Positions 32,844 through 41,258 of a stretch of DNA of 64,000 nucleotides are shown piece by piece. Position 1 is the stretch's first letter; the number at the start of each line of letters is the position of its first letter. Under the pieces are notes generated by a model. That model saw only the letters and a list, made by a program, of their open reading frames with translations. It searched no databases and was not told the DNA's origin. The position numbers and the translations under genes were made by a program. The stretch comes from Bacteroidales bacterium (GTDB lineage Bacteria; Bacteroidota; Bacteroidia; Bacteroidales; P3), in NCBI GenBank assembly GCA_017616895.1, contig JAFZXE010000011.1:62001-126000 (forward strand). Direction: 5' to 3'.

Positions 32844-33163
32844 AGTTTCTCGTCCAGTTTTTCGACCACCTGTTTGTGGATTAGTTCGTATTTGTCGGCG
32901 TGGCGCATGTAGTAGGCCATACTCTCGTCGAACTGCTGTTGCGTGACTCCGTGCTTTGCGAAGATGCTGTCGTAGGTGGCCACAATCACGGGGTCGGTAA
33001 TTATGCTGTCCATGCCGCGTTCCACAGCGTAGAAACCTTCGAGCTGATAGGCGTCGGTGAGCAGCGCCACCATCTGAGGTTCCTCAATCAAGCACTTCGG
33101 CTTGCGATCACAGGCGGCACACAACAACAGGAATATTGCGGAAATGGCTATAATACGATTCAT
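32828..33163 (-). CDS. DUF4296-type lipoprotein
   Basis: A 111-aa lipoprotein: hydrophobic start, lipobox LCAAC with Cys at 18, then a helical domain with the DUF4296 pattern (a MVALLTDAYQLEGFY segment, then YDSIFAKHGVTQQQFDESM followed by YYMRH and KQVVEKL). The family is widespread in Bacteroidota and its role is not known to me. It is on the same strand as the hydrogenase genes but is separated from hydC by a strong terminator, so it is probably transcribed independently. Confidence 0.78.
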   Translation of the reverse strand: MNRIIAISAIFLLLCAACDRKPKCLIEEPQMVALLTDAYQLEGFYAVERGMDSIITDPVIVATYDSIFAKHGVTQQQFDESMAYYMRHADKYELIHKQVVEKLDEKLKEMH

Positions 33164-33235
33164 TTGCGACAGGATTTGTTATACTTTACGGTTGGCAAAG
33201 TTACGACTTTTTGCAAGATTGGTAACGTTTGCGGC

Positions 33236-33276
33236 GTAAAAAAATCGTGCCACGCTTTGCAGCATGGCACGATTTC
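33236..33276 (-). terminator. Intrinsic terminator of the hydrogenase operon
   Basis: A perfect 11-bp inverted repeat (AAATCGTGCCA at 33242 with TGGCACGATTT ending at 33275) has a 12-base loop. On the minus strand it is followed by seven Ts. It lies 20 bases after the hydC stop. Confidence 0.88.
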
Positions 33277-33295
33277 ATTAACGAATCTGCTCGTC

Positions 33296-33772
33296 TTATT
33301 TGTACTCGGCGATGATGCCAGGTACCTGATCGGGGGTGAGACGGCCATAGACCTTGCCACCGATCATGGCGACAGGAGCAAGACCGCAGGCGCCGACGCA
33401 ACGGAGGGTGTTCAGAGAGAACTTACCGTCGGGGGTGCATTTTCCAACCGGGATGTTGAGCTCGCGTGAGAAAGCGTCGAGCACTTTCTCAGCACCGCGC
33501 ACGTAGCAAGCGGTACCGAGGCAGATGTCGATGGGGTGTTCGCCCTTGGGCTCCATGGTGAAGAAGCTGTAGAAAGAGACGATACCATAGACTTTGGCCA
33601 CCGGCATTTTCAGCTCGTGAGCAATGACTTCCTGTACTTCAGCGGGGAGATAGCCGAACTTGCCCTGCACCTGGTGCAGCACGTTGATGACCTCACCCGA
33701 CTTGTTACCAAAGTTCTTGCAGACTTCTTTGATAAAATTGACTTTATCTTCGGATATTTTGATGTTTGCCAT
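33296..33772 (-). CDS. hydC: NADH-dependent [FeFe]-hydrogenase subunit HydC (NuoE-like)
   Basis: A 158-aa thioredoxin-like [2Fe-2S] ferredoxin of the NuoE/HydC family. An N-terminal helical domain (LHQVQGKFGYLPAEVQEVIA, then VYGIVSFYSFFTM) precedes the cluster ligands at Cys84 and 89 (CLGTACYVRGA) and Cys125 and 129 (CVGACGLAP). It passes electrons with HydB between NAD(H) and the hydrogenase in the cytoplasm. Last gene of a four-gene operon with hndB-like, hydB and hydA, and closed by a terminator. Confidence 0.92.
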   Translation of the reverse strand: MANIKISEDKVNFIKEVCKNFGNKSGEVINVLHQVQGKFGYLPAEVQEVIAHELKMPVAKVYGIVSFYSFFTMEPKGEHPIDICLGTACYVRGAEKVLDAFSRELNIPVGKCTPDGKFSLNTLRCVGACGLAPVAMIGGKVYGRLTPDQVPGIIAEYK

Positions 33773-33787
33773 TTTCTTTATTTTTTT

Positions 33788-33862
33788 GTGACCCGTGACC
33801 CGTGACCTGTGATACGAATGATTTCATCTCACTGGTCACTGGTCACTCATCACTGGTTACTT
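33788..33862. repeat. 7-bp repeats (GTGACCC and TCACTGG units)
   Basis: Three to four GTGACCC-type units followed, after a short spacer, by five TCACTGG-type units (minus-strand reading AGTGACC). They fill the hydA-hydC gap and resemble the AGTGGTC family elsewhere. The array touches the last codon of hydA. Confidence 0.8.
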
Positions 33863-35654
33863 ATTTTGTTGCCTCGATTTTATCGGATTTGTCGAAATAG
33901 TGGGTGTGCAGCTGCTCGTGGCTGAGGTGGCCGCAAGGTTCACCGTAGTATTCCTTGTAAATGGCGATGATGTCGGGGTTCTCGTGGCTCTTACGGATGG
34001 GCTTGCCAGCGTCCTCACGGTAGATGGCATCCATACGTTTCTTGATGATGTCGCTGTGGCCGTGGTGGTAGGGCTGACCAGCGCCGCCGATGCAACCACC
34101 GGGGCATGCCATAACTTCGACGAAGTGGTAGCCGTTGGGGTTGCCAGCGCGAACCTCTTCCATAAGTTTGCGAGCGTTGCCGAGACCGTAGCAGATGGCG
34201 ACCTTCACGGGCAGACCGTCGAAGTCAACGGTAGCCTCGCGGATGGATTCACCGAAAATACCGCGGCACTCCTCGAAGTCGATTCTCGGCAGAGTCTTGC
34301 CAGTGTGGACTTCGTAAGCGGTACGAATGGCAGCTTCCATCACACCGCCGGTAGCGCCGAAGATGACGGCGGCACCAGTCGATGAGCCGAGCGGGCTGTC
34401 GAAGTCTTCCTCAGGCAGAGCGTTGAGGTCGATGTTGCACTGTTTGAGCATGTGAGCCAGCTCGCGGGTAGTCAGCGAGAAGTTCACATCGGGATCGCCG
34501 TTGACTTTGAACTCGTCGCGGGCCACCTCGCTCTTCTTAGCCAAGCACGGCATGATGGAGACGCAGACGATGTCTTCGCGTTTCACACCAATCTTGTTGG
34601 CGAAGTAGTTCTTGGTGACAGCGCCGAACATCTGCTGAGGCGATTTGGCTGTCGAAGGATATTCGAGCAGGTCGGGGAAGTTCTTCTCGTAGAAGGTGAC
34701 CCAACCCGGGCAGCAGCTGGTGAACTGAGGCAGCTTGACGTTCTTGTCGCCGCCGAGGAAAGCCTTCACGCGGTTAAGCAGCTCGGTGCCTTCTTCCATG
34801 ATGGTGAGGTCAGCACTCCAGTCGGTATCGAAGACATAGTCGAATCCGAGACGACGGAGAGCAGCGGCCATCTTGCCGGTGACGATGGTGCCGGGTTCCA
34901 TGCCGAACTCTTCGCCGAGGGCGACGCGGACGGCGGGAGCGGTCTGGACAACCACTTTCTTGGTAGGATCGGCGATGGCTTTGAGCACGTCGCTGATGTT
35001 GTCAACGAGGGTGAGAGCACCCACGGGGCAGACCTGTACGCACTGGCCGCAGTTGACGCAGCTGGTGTCGCCAAGGGGCTGCTCGAAGGCGGGCGAAACC
35101 ACCGACGGGAAACCACGGTTCACGCCGCTGAGGGCGCCAACGCTCTGGAATTTGTTACACATCTCTTCGCAACGACGGCAATAGACGCATTTGTCCATGT
35201 CGCGATAGACGCTGAGGGTGTGGTCTTTCTTGTAGGTTGACTGAGCGCCCTTGAAGGGGATTTCGCGGATACCCATGCGTGCAGCGAGAGACTGGAGTTC
35301 GCAGTCGCCGCTCTTCTCGCACTGGAGGCAGTCGTTCGGGTGGTCGCTGAGGATAAGCTCAACGACGGTTTTGCGGGCGTTTAAAGCGCGCGGTGAGGCG
35401 GTGAGAACCTCCATACCCTCTACGCAGTCGGTAGCGCAAGCGGGGGCGAGGTTGCGGCGCGGCTTGCCGTTGAAGTCCTTCACGACCTCAACCATGCAGA
35501 CGCGGCATCCGCCGGGTTTGTTTTCAAATTTCATTCCGTCGAGCTCGAAGTAGCAGAGCGTAGGAATATCGATACCGGCCATACGGGCAGCTTTCAGAAT
35601 AGTGGTGCCTTCGGGGACCTGAATCGCTTTATGATCTATGGTTACGTTTATCAT
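33861..35654 (-). CDS. hydA: [FeFe]-hydrogenase catalytic subunit HydA
   Basis: A 597-aa [FeFe]-hydrogenase. N-terminal [2Fe-2S] domain with Cys34, 50, 53 and 73; His105/Cys109/112/118 [4Fe-4S] site; two further [4Fe-4S] clusters (Cys156-166 and 199-209). The H-cluster motifs are complete: TSCCPGW at 312-318, MPCLAKK at 368-374, and ACPGGCIGGAGQP at 516-528 with the bridging Cys. A small-subunit-type ending follows (MDAIYREDAGKPIRKSHENP). The cytoplasmic enzyme reduces protons to H2. With HydB/HydC it is expected to be electron-bifurcating, using NADH and reduced ferredoxin during fermentation. Maturases HydE/F/G are not in the window. Confidence 0.95.
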   Translation of the reverse strand: MINVTIDHKAIQVPEGTTILKAARMAGIDIPTLCYFELDGMKFENKPGGCRVCMVEVVKDFNGKPRRNLAPACATDCVEGMEVLTASPRALNARKTVVELILSDHPNDCLQCEKSGDCELQSLAARMGIREIPFKGAQSTYKKDHTLSVYRDMDKCVYCRRCEEMCNKFQSVGALSGVNRGFPSVVSPAFEQPLGDTSCVNCGQCVQVCPVGALTLVDNISDVLKAIADPTKKVVVQTAPAVRVALGEEFGMEPGTIVTGKMAAALRRLGFDYVFDTDWSADLTIMEEGTELLNRVKAFLGGDKNVKLPQFTSCCPGWVTFYEKNFPDLLEYPSTAKSPQQMFGAVTKNYFANKIGVKREDIVCVSIMPCLAKKSEVARDEFKVNGDPDVNFSLTTRELAHMLKQCNIDLNALPEEDFDSPLGSSTGAAVIFGATGGVMEAAIRTAYEVHTGKTLPRIDFEECRGIFGESIREATVDFDGLPVKVAICYGLGNARKLMEEVRAGNPNGYHFVEVMACPGGCIGGAGQPYHHGHSDIIKKRMDAIYREDAGKPIRKSHENPDIIAIYKEYYGEPCGHLSHEQLHTHYFDKSDKIEATK

Positions 35655-35677
35655 TGTTTCTTATTGTTTTTATGTCG

Positions 35678-35704
35678 GACTAGTCAGACTAGTCAGACTG
35701 GTCG
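35678..35704. repeat. 9-bp tandem repeat (GACTAGTCA), 3 units
   Basis: Three head-to-tail units, GACTAGTCA twice and GACTGGTCG, lie in the 57-bp hydB-hydA gap, about 8 bases after the hydB stop. Confidence 0.8.
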
Positions 35705-35711
35705 GACAATT

Positions 35712-37526
35712 TTATTTAATTGAGATGGCACCGAATTTGCAGTTGTTGATGCAGGCACCGCACTTGATGCACTTGTTGGCGTCGATGGCCATGGAAGCGA
35801 GCTTGTGGCCGGGGGCGGTGTAGTCGGTACGGCTGATAGCCTCGACCGGGCAGCCCTTGGCGCACTTGCCGCAGCCGATGCACTTCTCGGCGTCGATGAC
35901 ATACTGCATGAGTTTCTTGCAGACGCCAGCGCGGCATTTCTTGTCAACCACGTGCTCAACATATTCATCCCAGAAGTTGTCGAGAGTCGAGAGGACGGGG
36001 TTCGGCGAGGTCTGACCGAGGCCGCAGAGAGCGCTGTCCTTGATAACGGCAGCGAGGTTGCGCAGAGCCTGGAGGTCTTCCATGGTGCCGCGACCGTCGG
36101 TGATCTTCTCAAGCAGCTCGCAGAGACGCTTGTTACCAACACGGCAGGGGGTGCACTTACCGCAGCTCTCCTCGCAGGTGAACTCGAGGTAGAACTTAGC
36201 GATAGCGGGCATACAGCTGGTTTCGTCCATGACGACCATACCGCCGGAGCCCATCATCGAGCCAGCAGCCACGAGGCTGTCGTAGTCAATCTCGGTGTCG
36301 AGGTGCTTGGCTGTCAAGCATCCGCCCGAAGGACCACCGGTCTGAACGGCTTTGAACTGCTTGCCGTCCTTGATGCCGCCGCCGATTTCGTAGATGATCT
36401 CACGCAGGGTGATGCCCATGGGAACCTCGATAAGACCCACGTTGTTGATCTGGCCGGCGAGAGCGAACACCTTGGTTCCGGGAGATTTCTCGGTACCGAT
36501 GGTGCGGAACCAGTCGGCACCCTTGGTGATGATGATAGGAATGTTGGCGAAAGTCTCGACGTTGTTCACGTTCGAAGGCATGCCCATGTAACCCTTGACA
36601 GCCGGGAACGGGGGTTTCAGGGTAGGCTCACCGCGCATACCTTCCATGGAGTGGATAAGAGCGGTTTCCTCGCCGCAGACGAATGCGCCGGCACCGTAGC
36701 GGAGCTCGATGTCGAAGTTGAAGCCGCTGCCGAGGATGTCCTCACCGAGGAGGCCGTATTCGCGAGCCTGACGGATAGCGATTTTCAGACGCTCGATTGC
36801 GAGCGGGTATTCAGCGCGGATATAGATAAGACCCTTGGTGGCACCGATGGCGTAGCCGCCGATAGCCATAGCCTCAACGATGCAGTTGGGGTCGCCTTCG
36901 AGGATGGAACGGTCCATGAATGCACCGGGGTCGCCCTCGTCAGCATTGCAGATGATATATTTCTGTTCGGCTTTGTTCTTAGCGCAGAGGCCCCACTTCA
37001 CGCCGGTGGGGAATCCAGCGCCGCCACGACCGCGGAGGCCCGACTTGGTTATCACATCGACAACCTGTTCGGGAGTCATCTCGGTCAAGCACTTGGCCAA
37101 AGCCTCGTAGCCGCCGCGAGCGATGCACTCGTCGATGTTTTCAGGATCCACGAAGCCGCAGTTGCGGAGGGCGATACGAATTTGTTTGCGATAGAAGTCC
37201 ATGTGTTTCGAGTCGCTCACATGCTCCTTGTTTTCGGGGTTGGTGTAGAGCAGCTCGGGCACCTTACGACCTTTGATGATGTGTTCCTCAACGATGCGGA
37301 GCACGTTTTCGGGTTTCACCTGGGTGTAGAAGGTGTTGTCGGGCATAATCTTCACGATGGGGCCCTTCTCGCAGAAGCCGAAGCAGCCAGTTTTGATTAC
37401 CTGCACTTCTTCGGAGAGTTTTTTCTCAGCGAGAACTTTGCGGAATTCTTCAATAATCTCGAGGCTATTGGACGATTTGCATCCAGTGCCGCCGCAGATT
37501 AAAACATGCATTTTATATTTTGCCAT
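35712..37526 (-). CDS. hydB: Hydrogenase subunit HydB (NuoF-like, FMN and Fe-S)
   Basis: A 604-aa protein. N-terminal thioredoxin-like [2Fe-2S] domain (Cys11, 16, 48, 52; CGGTGCKSSN and TGCFGFC). Then a NuoF core with the Gly-rich FMN/NADH site (SGLRGRGGAGFPTGVKWG) and adjacent EGDPGAFMDR, a C-terminal NuoF [4Fe-4S] site (ESCGKCTPCRVG), and two terminal ferredoxin [4Fe-4S] motifs (CIGCGKCAKGCP, CIKCGACINNC). It oxidises or reduces NAD(H) and is the flavin subunit thought to bifurcate electrons. Start ATG at 37526; an in-frame ATG five codons downstream is possible. Confidence 0.94.
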   Translation of the reverse strand: MAKYKMHVLICGGTGCKSSNSLEIIEEFRKVLAEKKLSEEVQVIKTGCFGFCEKGPIVKIMPDNTFYTQVKPENVLRIVEEHIIKGRKVPELLYTNPENKEHVSDSKHMDFYRKQIRIALRNCGFVDPENIDECIARGGYEALAKCLTEMTPEQVVDVITKSGLRGRGGAGFPTGVKWGLCAKNKAEQKYIICNADEGDPGAFMDRSILEGDPNCIVEAMAIGGYAIGATKGLIYIRAEYPLAIERLKIAIRQAREYGLLGEDILGSGFNFDIELRYGAGAFVCGEETALIHSMEGMRGEPTLKPPFPAVKGYMGMPSNVNNVETFANIPIIITKGADWFRTIGTEKSPGTKVFALAGQINNVGLIEVPMGITLREIIYEIGGGIKDGKQFKAVQTGGPSGGCLTAKHLDTEIDYDSLVAAGSMMGSGGMVVMDETSCMPAIAKFYLEFTCEESCGKCTPCRVGNKRLCELLEKITDGRGTMEDLQALRNLAAVIKDSALCGLGQTSPNPVLSTLDNFWDEYVEHVVDKKCRAGVCKKLMQYVIDAEKCIGCGKCAKGCPVEAISRTDYTAPGHKLASMAIDANKCIKCGACINNCKFGAISIK

Positions 37527-37537
37527 AATTCTTTTTG

Positions 37538-37576
37538 TTAGTTTTAAGTTCTAAGTTTTAAGTTTTAAGTAGCTTG
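37538..37576. repeat. AAGTTTTAAG-type repeat upstream of hydB
   Basis: Imperfect 8-bp units (AAGTTTTA, AAGTTCTA) run between the hndB-like gene and hydB, followed at 37596-37630 by a related ACTTACA/GCTTACA tract. No promoter was recognised here, so hydB is probably read from the operon promoter. Confidence 0.65.
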
Positions 37577-37634
37577 CGCAGGTTGTGTCGCAGAACACTT
37601 AACACTTACAACTTACAGCTTACAGCTTTAAACT

Positions 37635-38030
37635 TTACTTGTCAATTGTTTCGTAGTTGACGGGGATGATGCCCTCTACCAGTTCGCCGTTCTGGACATA
37701 CTTGGTGAGGATCTCGTCGGCGCGGTTGTTGTCAACGTGGCCAAACACGATGGGGTCTTTGCCCGGAACCTTCACCTCGAGGGTGGGCTCGGCATGGCAA
37801 TAGCCCATGCAACCGGTCTGAGTGAATACTGCGTTGATGTGAAGCTCTTCGGCTTTCTGCATCATGTGTTCCATCACCTGTTTTGCACCGGCGGCGATAC
37901 CGCAGGTAGCCATAGCAACCTTGATCTGTACAAGTGCATCGGGGTTCTCAGCCTTCTCTCTCACATCGAGAGTTGACTGGAGCTTTTCCCTCATGGCTTT
38001 CAGGTCTGCCAATGATTTTACTTTTGTCAT
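37635..38030 (-). CDS. HndB-like [2Fe-2S] protein of the hydrogenase operon
   Basis: A 131-aa thioredoxin-like ferredoxin. It starts with a short helix (LADLKAMREKLQ), carries MATCGIAAGA with Cys43 and TGCMGYC with Cys74 and 78, and has an acidic C-terminus. This matches small subunits (HndB type) that accompany NADP- or NAD-reducing [FeFe]-hydrogenases and probably shuttles electrons in the complex. It is the first gene of the operon and lies ~90 bp downstream of a well-matched promoter. Confidence 0.85.
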   Translation of the reverse strand: MTKVKSLADLKAMREKLQSTLDVREKAENPDALVQIKVAMATCGIAAGAKQVMEHMMQKAEELHINAVFTQTGCMGYCHAEPTLEVKVPGKDPIVFGHVDNNRADEILTKYVQNGELVEGIIPVNYETIDK

Positions 38031-38117
38031 GTGTAGTCTCCTTTTATTTGTGGATTAATATAATAATTAGTTAATTGTAAATTAATTACGATTAAATCAA
38101 GTGTATTTCGACCATTG

Positions 38118-38148
38118 CAAACTTACTTATTTTCCGTCATTAATACAA
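38118..38148 (-). promoter_or_regulatory. Bacteroidota-type promoter of the hydrogenase operon
   Basis: On the minus strand a -33 type TTG (complement of 38146-38148) is followed after 20 bases by TAAGTTTG (complement of 38118-38125), matching the TTTG/TAnnTTTG consensus of the Bacteroidota primary sigma factor. It leaves a leader of about 80 bases, AT-rich, with AAAGGAG just before the start codon. Confidence 0.7.
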
Positions 38149-38305
38149 CATTCCATGAAAAAATATTTTCAAACCCATAATAATTAGTCCTTTTCGTGGT
38201 TTTTGACGGCCCCAAAACTGCCCGCTGCCCGTAACCGCCAACCGCTAAACTAGCATCACGCCATAATCGGTCTAGAATTAGCGCAAAGCTGGCCCGGTAT
38301 TGGTT

Positions 38306-38349
38306 CACTGCAAAGCCACTGCAAAGTCACTGCAAAGCCACTGCAAAGC
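38306..38349. repeat. 11-bp tandem repeat (CACTGCAAAGC), 4 units
   Basis: Four 11-bp units, one with a single substitution, lie in the middle of a 570-bp gene-free interval (38031-38601). The interval also holds the hydrogenase promoter and a short 7-bp array (CCGCTGC/CCGTAAC) at about 38220-38249. I see no coding region in it. Confidence 0.85.
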
Positions 38350-38601
38350 CACTGAACCAAAATAGGTGAAAAGTAAAACAAATATGACCACTCTCCCATT
38401 CGATTTTTTTCATAGAATTGTTCTCTCAACCATAGAGTTTTGAAAATGTTATGGCCTTCGCAAACGTGAATTTTTCTTAAAAACTTGTTTATGCCAAAAA
38501 AAACTCGTTTCTTTGCGTTGTAAATCAAATGGAAACGAGAGGCCAAAATATTGCGTGAAGCGATTGTGCCTTAAATAGATACAAACCTAAAACAACGCAT
38601 T

Positions 38602-38802
38602 ATGAAAAAGTTCATACGTATAATGACATCAGCTTTGGTCCTTGTCGGAATGGTTACGGTGTGCGGCACCACAACGTCATGCAAAACTTCGGAGGGTGAG
38701 GTAATGTACAAGACCCACCACGAGAACACCAAAACCATCAACAAGAACTACAGAGTGAAAGGTACAAACGAACGTAACAAACAAACCTATCGTTCGTACT
38801 GA
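38602..38802 (+). CDS. Small lipoprotein
   Basis: A 66-aa peptide with a signal sequence (MKKFIRIMTSALVLVGMV) and a likely lipobox Cys at 27 in TTTSCKTS (Cys21 is another candidate). The mature part is only about 40 residues, polar and basic (KTINKNYRVKGTNERNKQ). No known domain. Its TGA stop overlaps the ATG of the next gene by one base, indicating coupled translation with the thioredoxin-like protein. Confidence 0.7.
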   Translation: MKKFIRIMTSALVLVGMVTVCGTTTSCKTSEGEVMYKTHHENTKTINKNYRVKGTNERNKQTYRSY

Positions 38803-39764
38803 TGCCAGTTGTCCGGGGAACGGATAAGTGTGAAAAGATAAAAAGGGGTGGCCGACACTTGCGGTCACTCCTTTTGTTGTGTCTTATGTTTATGCCCCTG
38901 ATTGCTTGGGGGCAAGGGGCGTTTACCTTGACAGTCAAATGCCCGAAGTCGTTGGGGCGGAGTGCGACACTCACGGTGTTTGACGGCGACACCACGTCGC
39001 ACCGATATGCGCACCGCATCAAGGATGGGGTCTCTACTTTCAGCGCACCGCTGGCGGGGCCATGTGCCGCACAGCTCACGTTCTCGGGCAACCGCCATAT
39101 ACATCTGTATCTTGAGCCCACCGAGATGAGCCTTGAAGTCAACGCCGAGGAGCTGGAGCGCTCGCCGCTGTCGGGCTCGCGTTCGAACAGCCAATATCGC
39201 TACGCAATGGAAACCAGCGGTGACACGAAGTCGCTAACGGAATACATACGTGCCAACCGCACCTCACCCATAGCCGCCTTTGTGCTGTTCAGACAGATGC
39301 GCGGCATGGAACTGCGCGAGGTGGAGAAGCTATACTCAATCCTCGACAGTGTCGAGGCACGCTGCTACCACTACCATGCAATAGAGAAATACCTTCGCGA
39401 GTCGGTGGCGTTGGCGGAAGGAATGCCGCTGCCCGACTTTGAATTCACGGAAGAGAAGCAGCGCTGCCGCCTCTCGGACTGCCTGGAGAGCGGCAAGCCG
39501 AGTGTGATATTATTTGGTGCGTCGTGGTGCGACATCTGCCGACGCGACCTAGCCACCGCCGAGAAGATATGCCGAGACAGCGTCACCGTCGTGGCTGTAG
39601 ATATAGATGCCGACCGACGGGGATGGGATGCACCCTATATCGCGAAGCTAGACATAAGCCATCTGCCCTACATCATAGTGCTAGACGGCGACGGGAAGAT
39701 TGCTGGACGCGATGTGAGAATATGGGAGCTGGAGCGACGGCTCGCCTCCATAAAACGGCGATAG
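38802..39764 (+). CDS. Exported thioredoxin-like disulfide/reductase protein
   Basis: A 320-aa protein with a signal peptide after a short basic leader (LRSLLLLCLMFMPLIAWG). Residues ~35-130 look like the N-terminal beta domain (DUF4369-like) of Bacteroidota TlpA-type proteins. From ~205 there is a thioredoxin fold with the redox motif ASWCDICRRDL and the cis-Pro loop SHLPYIIVLDGDG. It probably acts in periplasmic thiol chemistry, such as supplying reductant to exported proteins. Coupled to the small lipoprotein upstream and convergent with the GNAT gene. Confidence 0.82.
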   Translation: MPVVRGTDKCEKIKRGGRHLRSLLLLCLMFMPLIAWGQGAFTLTVKCPKSLGRSATLTVFDGDTTSHRYAHRIKDGVSTFSAPLAGPCAAQLTFSGNRHIHLYLEPTEMSLEVNAEELERSPLSGSRSNSQYRYAMETSGDTKSLTEYIRANRTSPIAAFVLFRQMRGMELREVEKLYSILDSVEARCYHYHAIEKYLRESVALAEGMPLPDFEFTEEKQRCRLSDCLESGKPSVILFGASWCDICRRDLATAEKICRDSVTVVAVDIDADRRGWDAPYIAKLDISHLPYIIVLDGDGKIAGRDVRIWELERRLASIKRR

Positions 39765-39786
39765 AAGACAGTATTACGAACAGTTT

Positions 39787-40290
39787 CTAATCAATGGCTT
39801 TCTGACGCAGCACGCCTTTGTAGAGGCCGTGAGTGCAGTAGCCAGCCTCGGTGTAGCCGCGACTGCCGTAGTAGCGGTTGAGGAAAGCGTTGTCAACGGC
39901 ACAGTCGAGGCGGAAGAAGTCCTTGTGCATAGAGCGGGACAACTGCAGGCAGTGGTCGAGGAATATGTCACCCACCGGTTCGAGCCAACCTACGGCAGAG
40001 GCGAAGTTGTGGAGGTAGAGAGCCTTCTGCCCGTCGTCGGGCCAGCGGTCGTCTTCCTCTTTCAGAACGGCGGCGCACACCACCTTGCCGCTCTCGTCGT
40101 CAACGAGGACATAGAGCTGACCGATACGCTGATGCTCGACATAATAGTCCATCGGAAACCTAACGAGGTATTCGGTCACGTTCCACTGACGTATGCCTTT
40201 ACGGTCCATCCATGCCATGCGGTCAACCACCAAGTTGTAGAGGACCGCAGCCTCGTCGGGGGTGCCTTTGCGGAAGGTATAGTTTCTCAT
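39787..40290 (-). CDS. GNAT-family acetyltransferase
   Basis: A 167-aa GNAT-like protein beginning MRNYTFRKGTPDEAAVLYNL. It has the order of the fold: N-terminal strand-helix, a central GQLYVLVDDESGKVVCAAVL strand pair, a YLHNFASAVGW segment in place of the acetyl-CoA strand, and a C-terminal FLNRYYGSRGYTEAGYC motif. Substrate unknown. The ATG at 40290 overlaps the miaA stop (ATGA), so the pair is translationally coupled. A longer frame reading back into miaA is not the natural start. Confidence 0.8.
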   Translation of the reverse strand: MRNYTFRKGTPDEAAVLYNLVVDRMAWMDRKGIRQWNVTEYLVRFPMDYYVEHQRIGQLYVLVDDESGKVVCAAVLKEEDDRWPDDGQKALYLHNFASAVGWLEPVGDIFLDHCLQLSRSMHKDFFRLDCAVDNAFLNRYYGSRGYTEAGYCTHGLYKGVLRQKAID

Positions 40291-41195
40291 AACAGTTTCA
40301 AAACCTGTTCGACCTTTGTTTCGAGCGGGAGCTGTCCATCGATCCAATGAATCCTCACGCCGTTGCGCTCCATGCGTCGGAACCAAGTCATCTGGCGCTT
40401 TGAGAAGCGCCGTATGTCGGTGAAGAGACCATCGAACATCTGCTCTTTGGTTATCTTGCCTTGCAGAAAGAGAGTAACATGGCGGTATTCGAGGCCATAG
40501 CGGAGCAGGCGCTCGGGAGGAACCCCTTGTTTAAGCAGAGTCGCCACCTCATCAACCATACCGCCGTCGATGCGCTGGCGGAGTCGCGTCTCAATGCGCT
40601 TGACCAGCACGTCGCGAGGAAACAGAACACCGACAATCACGTGGTTTATGTCTGGCATGCGGGTGAACGAGTCGGGATGCTGCAGCTTGTATTCCTGGAT
40701 TTCGAGAGCGCGGACGAGGCGGTCACGGGTCTCGGTATCGGTGTGGTTGTGGAGTTTTATCATAGAGGCGAGCCGTGCGGTGAGCTCCTCGTCGCTCTTG
40801 TCGGCAATGCTGCGACGGAATTCCTCGTCAACGGGAGCGTCGGGCAGCTCGTACTGCCTTACCACACCGTCAACATACATGCCAGTGCCGCCGCAGAGTA
40901 TGGGACGGTGACCGCGTTGAAGGATGCCGTCGTAGGCACGACGGAAGTCGGTGAGGAACTGGTAGAGGTTGTATTCGTAGCCCGCATCGTGGATGTCGAT
41001 TAAATGATATGGAATGTCAACACCGTGGATGTGGTAATCGTCAAGATCCTTGCCGCTGCCTATGTCCATACCACGAAAAACCTGACGGGAGTCGGCGCTG
41101 ATAATCTCGCCACCTATGCGGTAGGCCAGCTCGGCGGCGAGCTGAGTCTTGCCGCTGGCAGTGGTACCGGTGATTGTCAAGAGAGTGTTGTCCAT
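40287..41195 (-). CDS. miaA: tRNA dimethylallyltransferase MiaA
   Basis: A 302-aa MiaA from the ATG at 41195 (MDNTLLTITG); eleven more in-frame codons upstream are probably not used. P-loop GTTASGKTQLA, the DSRQVFRGMDIGSGK motif, HHLID-like YHLIDIHDAG, and GGTGMYVDGV are all present. The enzyme transfers a dimethylallyl group to A37 of tRNAs reading UNN codons. It overlaps the acetyltransferase gene by four bases. Confidence 0.95.
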   Translation of the reverse strand: MDNTLLTITGTTASGKTQLAAELAYRIGGEIISADSRQVFRGMDIGSGKDLDDYHIHGVDIPYHLIDIHDAGYEYNLYQFLTDFRRAYDGILQRGHRPILCGGTGMYVDGVVRQYELPDAPVDEEFRRSIADKSDEELTARLASMIKLHNHTDTETRDRLVRALEIQEYKLQHPDSFTRMPDINHVIVGVLFPRDVLVKRIETRLRQRIDGGMVDEVATLLKQGVPPERLLRYGLEYRHVTLFLQGKITKEQMFDGLFTDIRRFSKRQMTWFRRMERNGVRIHWIDGQLPLETKVEQVLKLL

Positions 41196-41258
41196 CTTAA
41201 AAAACAAGGCGGGATAACGCCGACGCAATATCCCGCCTCATATCATTTAATTGACATA

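Noticed and set aside
35805-37502. 565-codon open frame on the + strand opposite hydB
   Set aside because: It is a GC-driven antisense shadow of a gene with complete Fe-S and FMN motifs on the other strand; its translation shows no domain.
40291-40386. N-terminal extension of the GNAT protein
   Set aside because: It lies inside the miaA coding region; the ATGA overlap at 40287-40290 gives the natural start.
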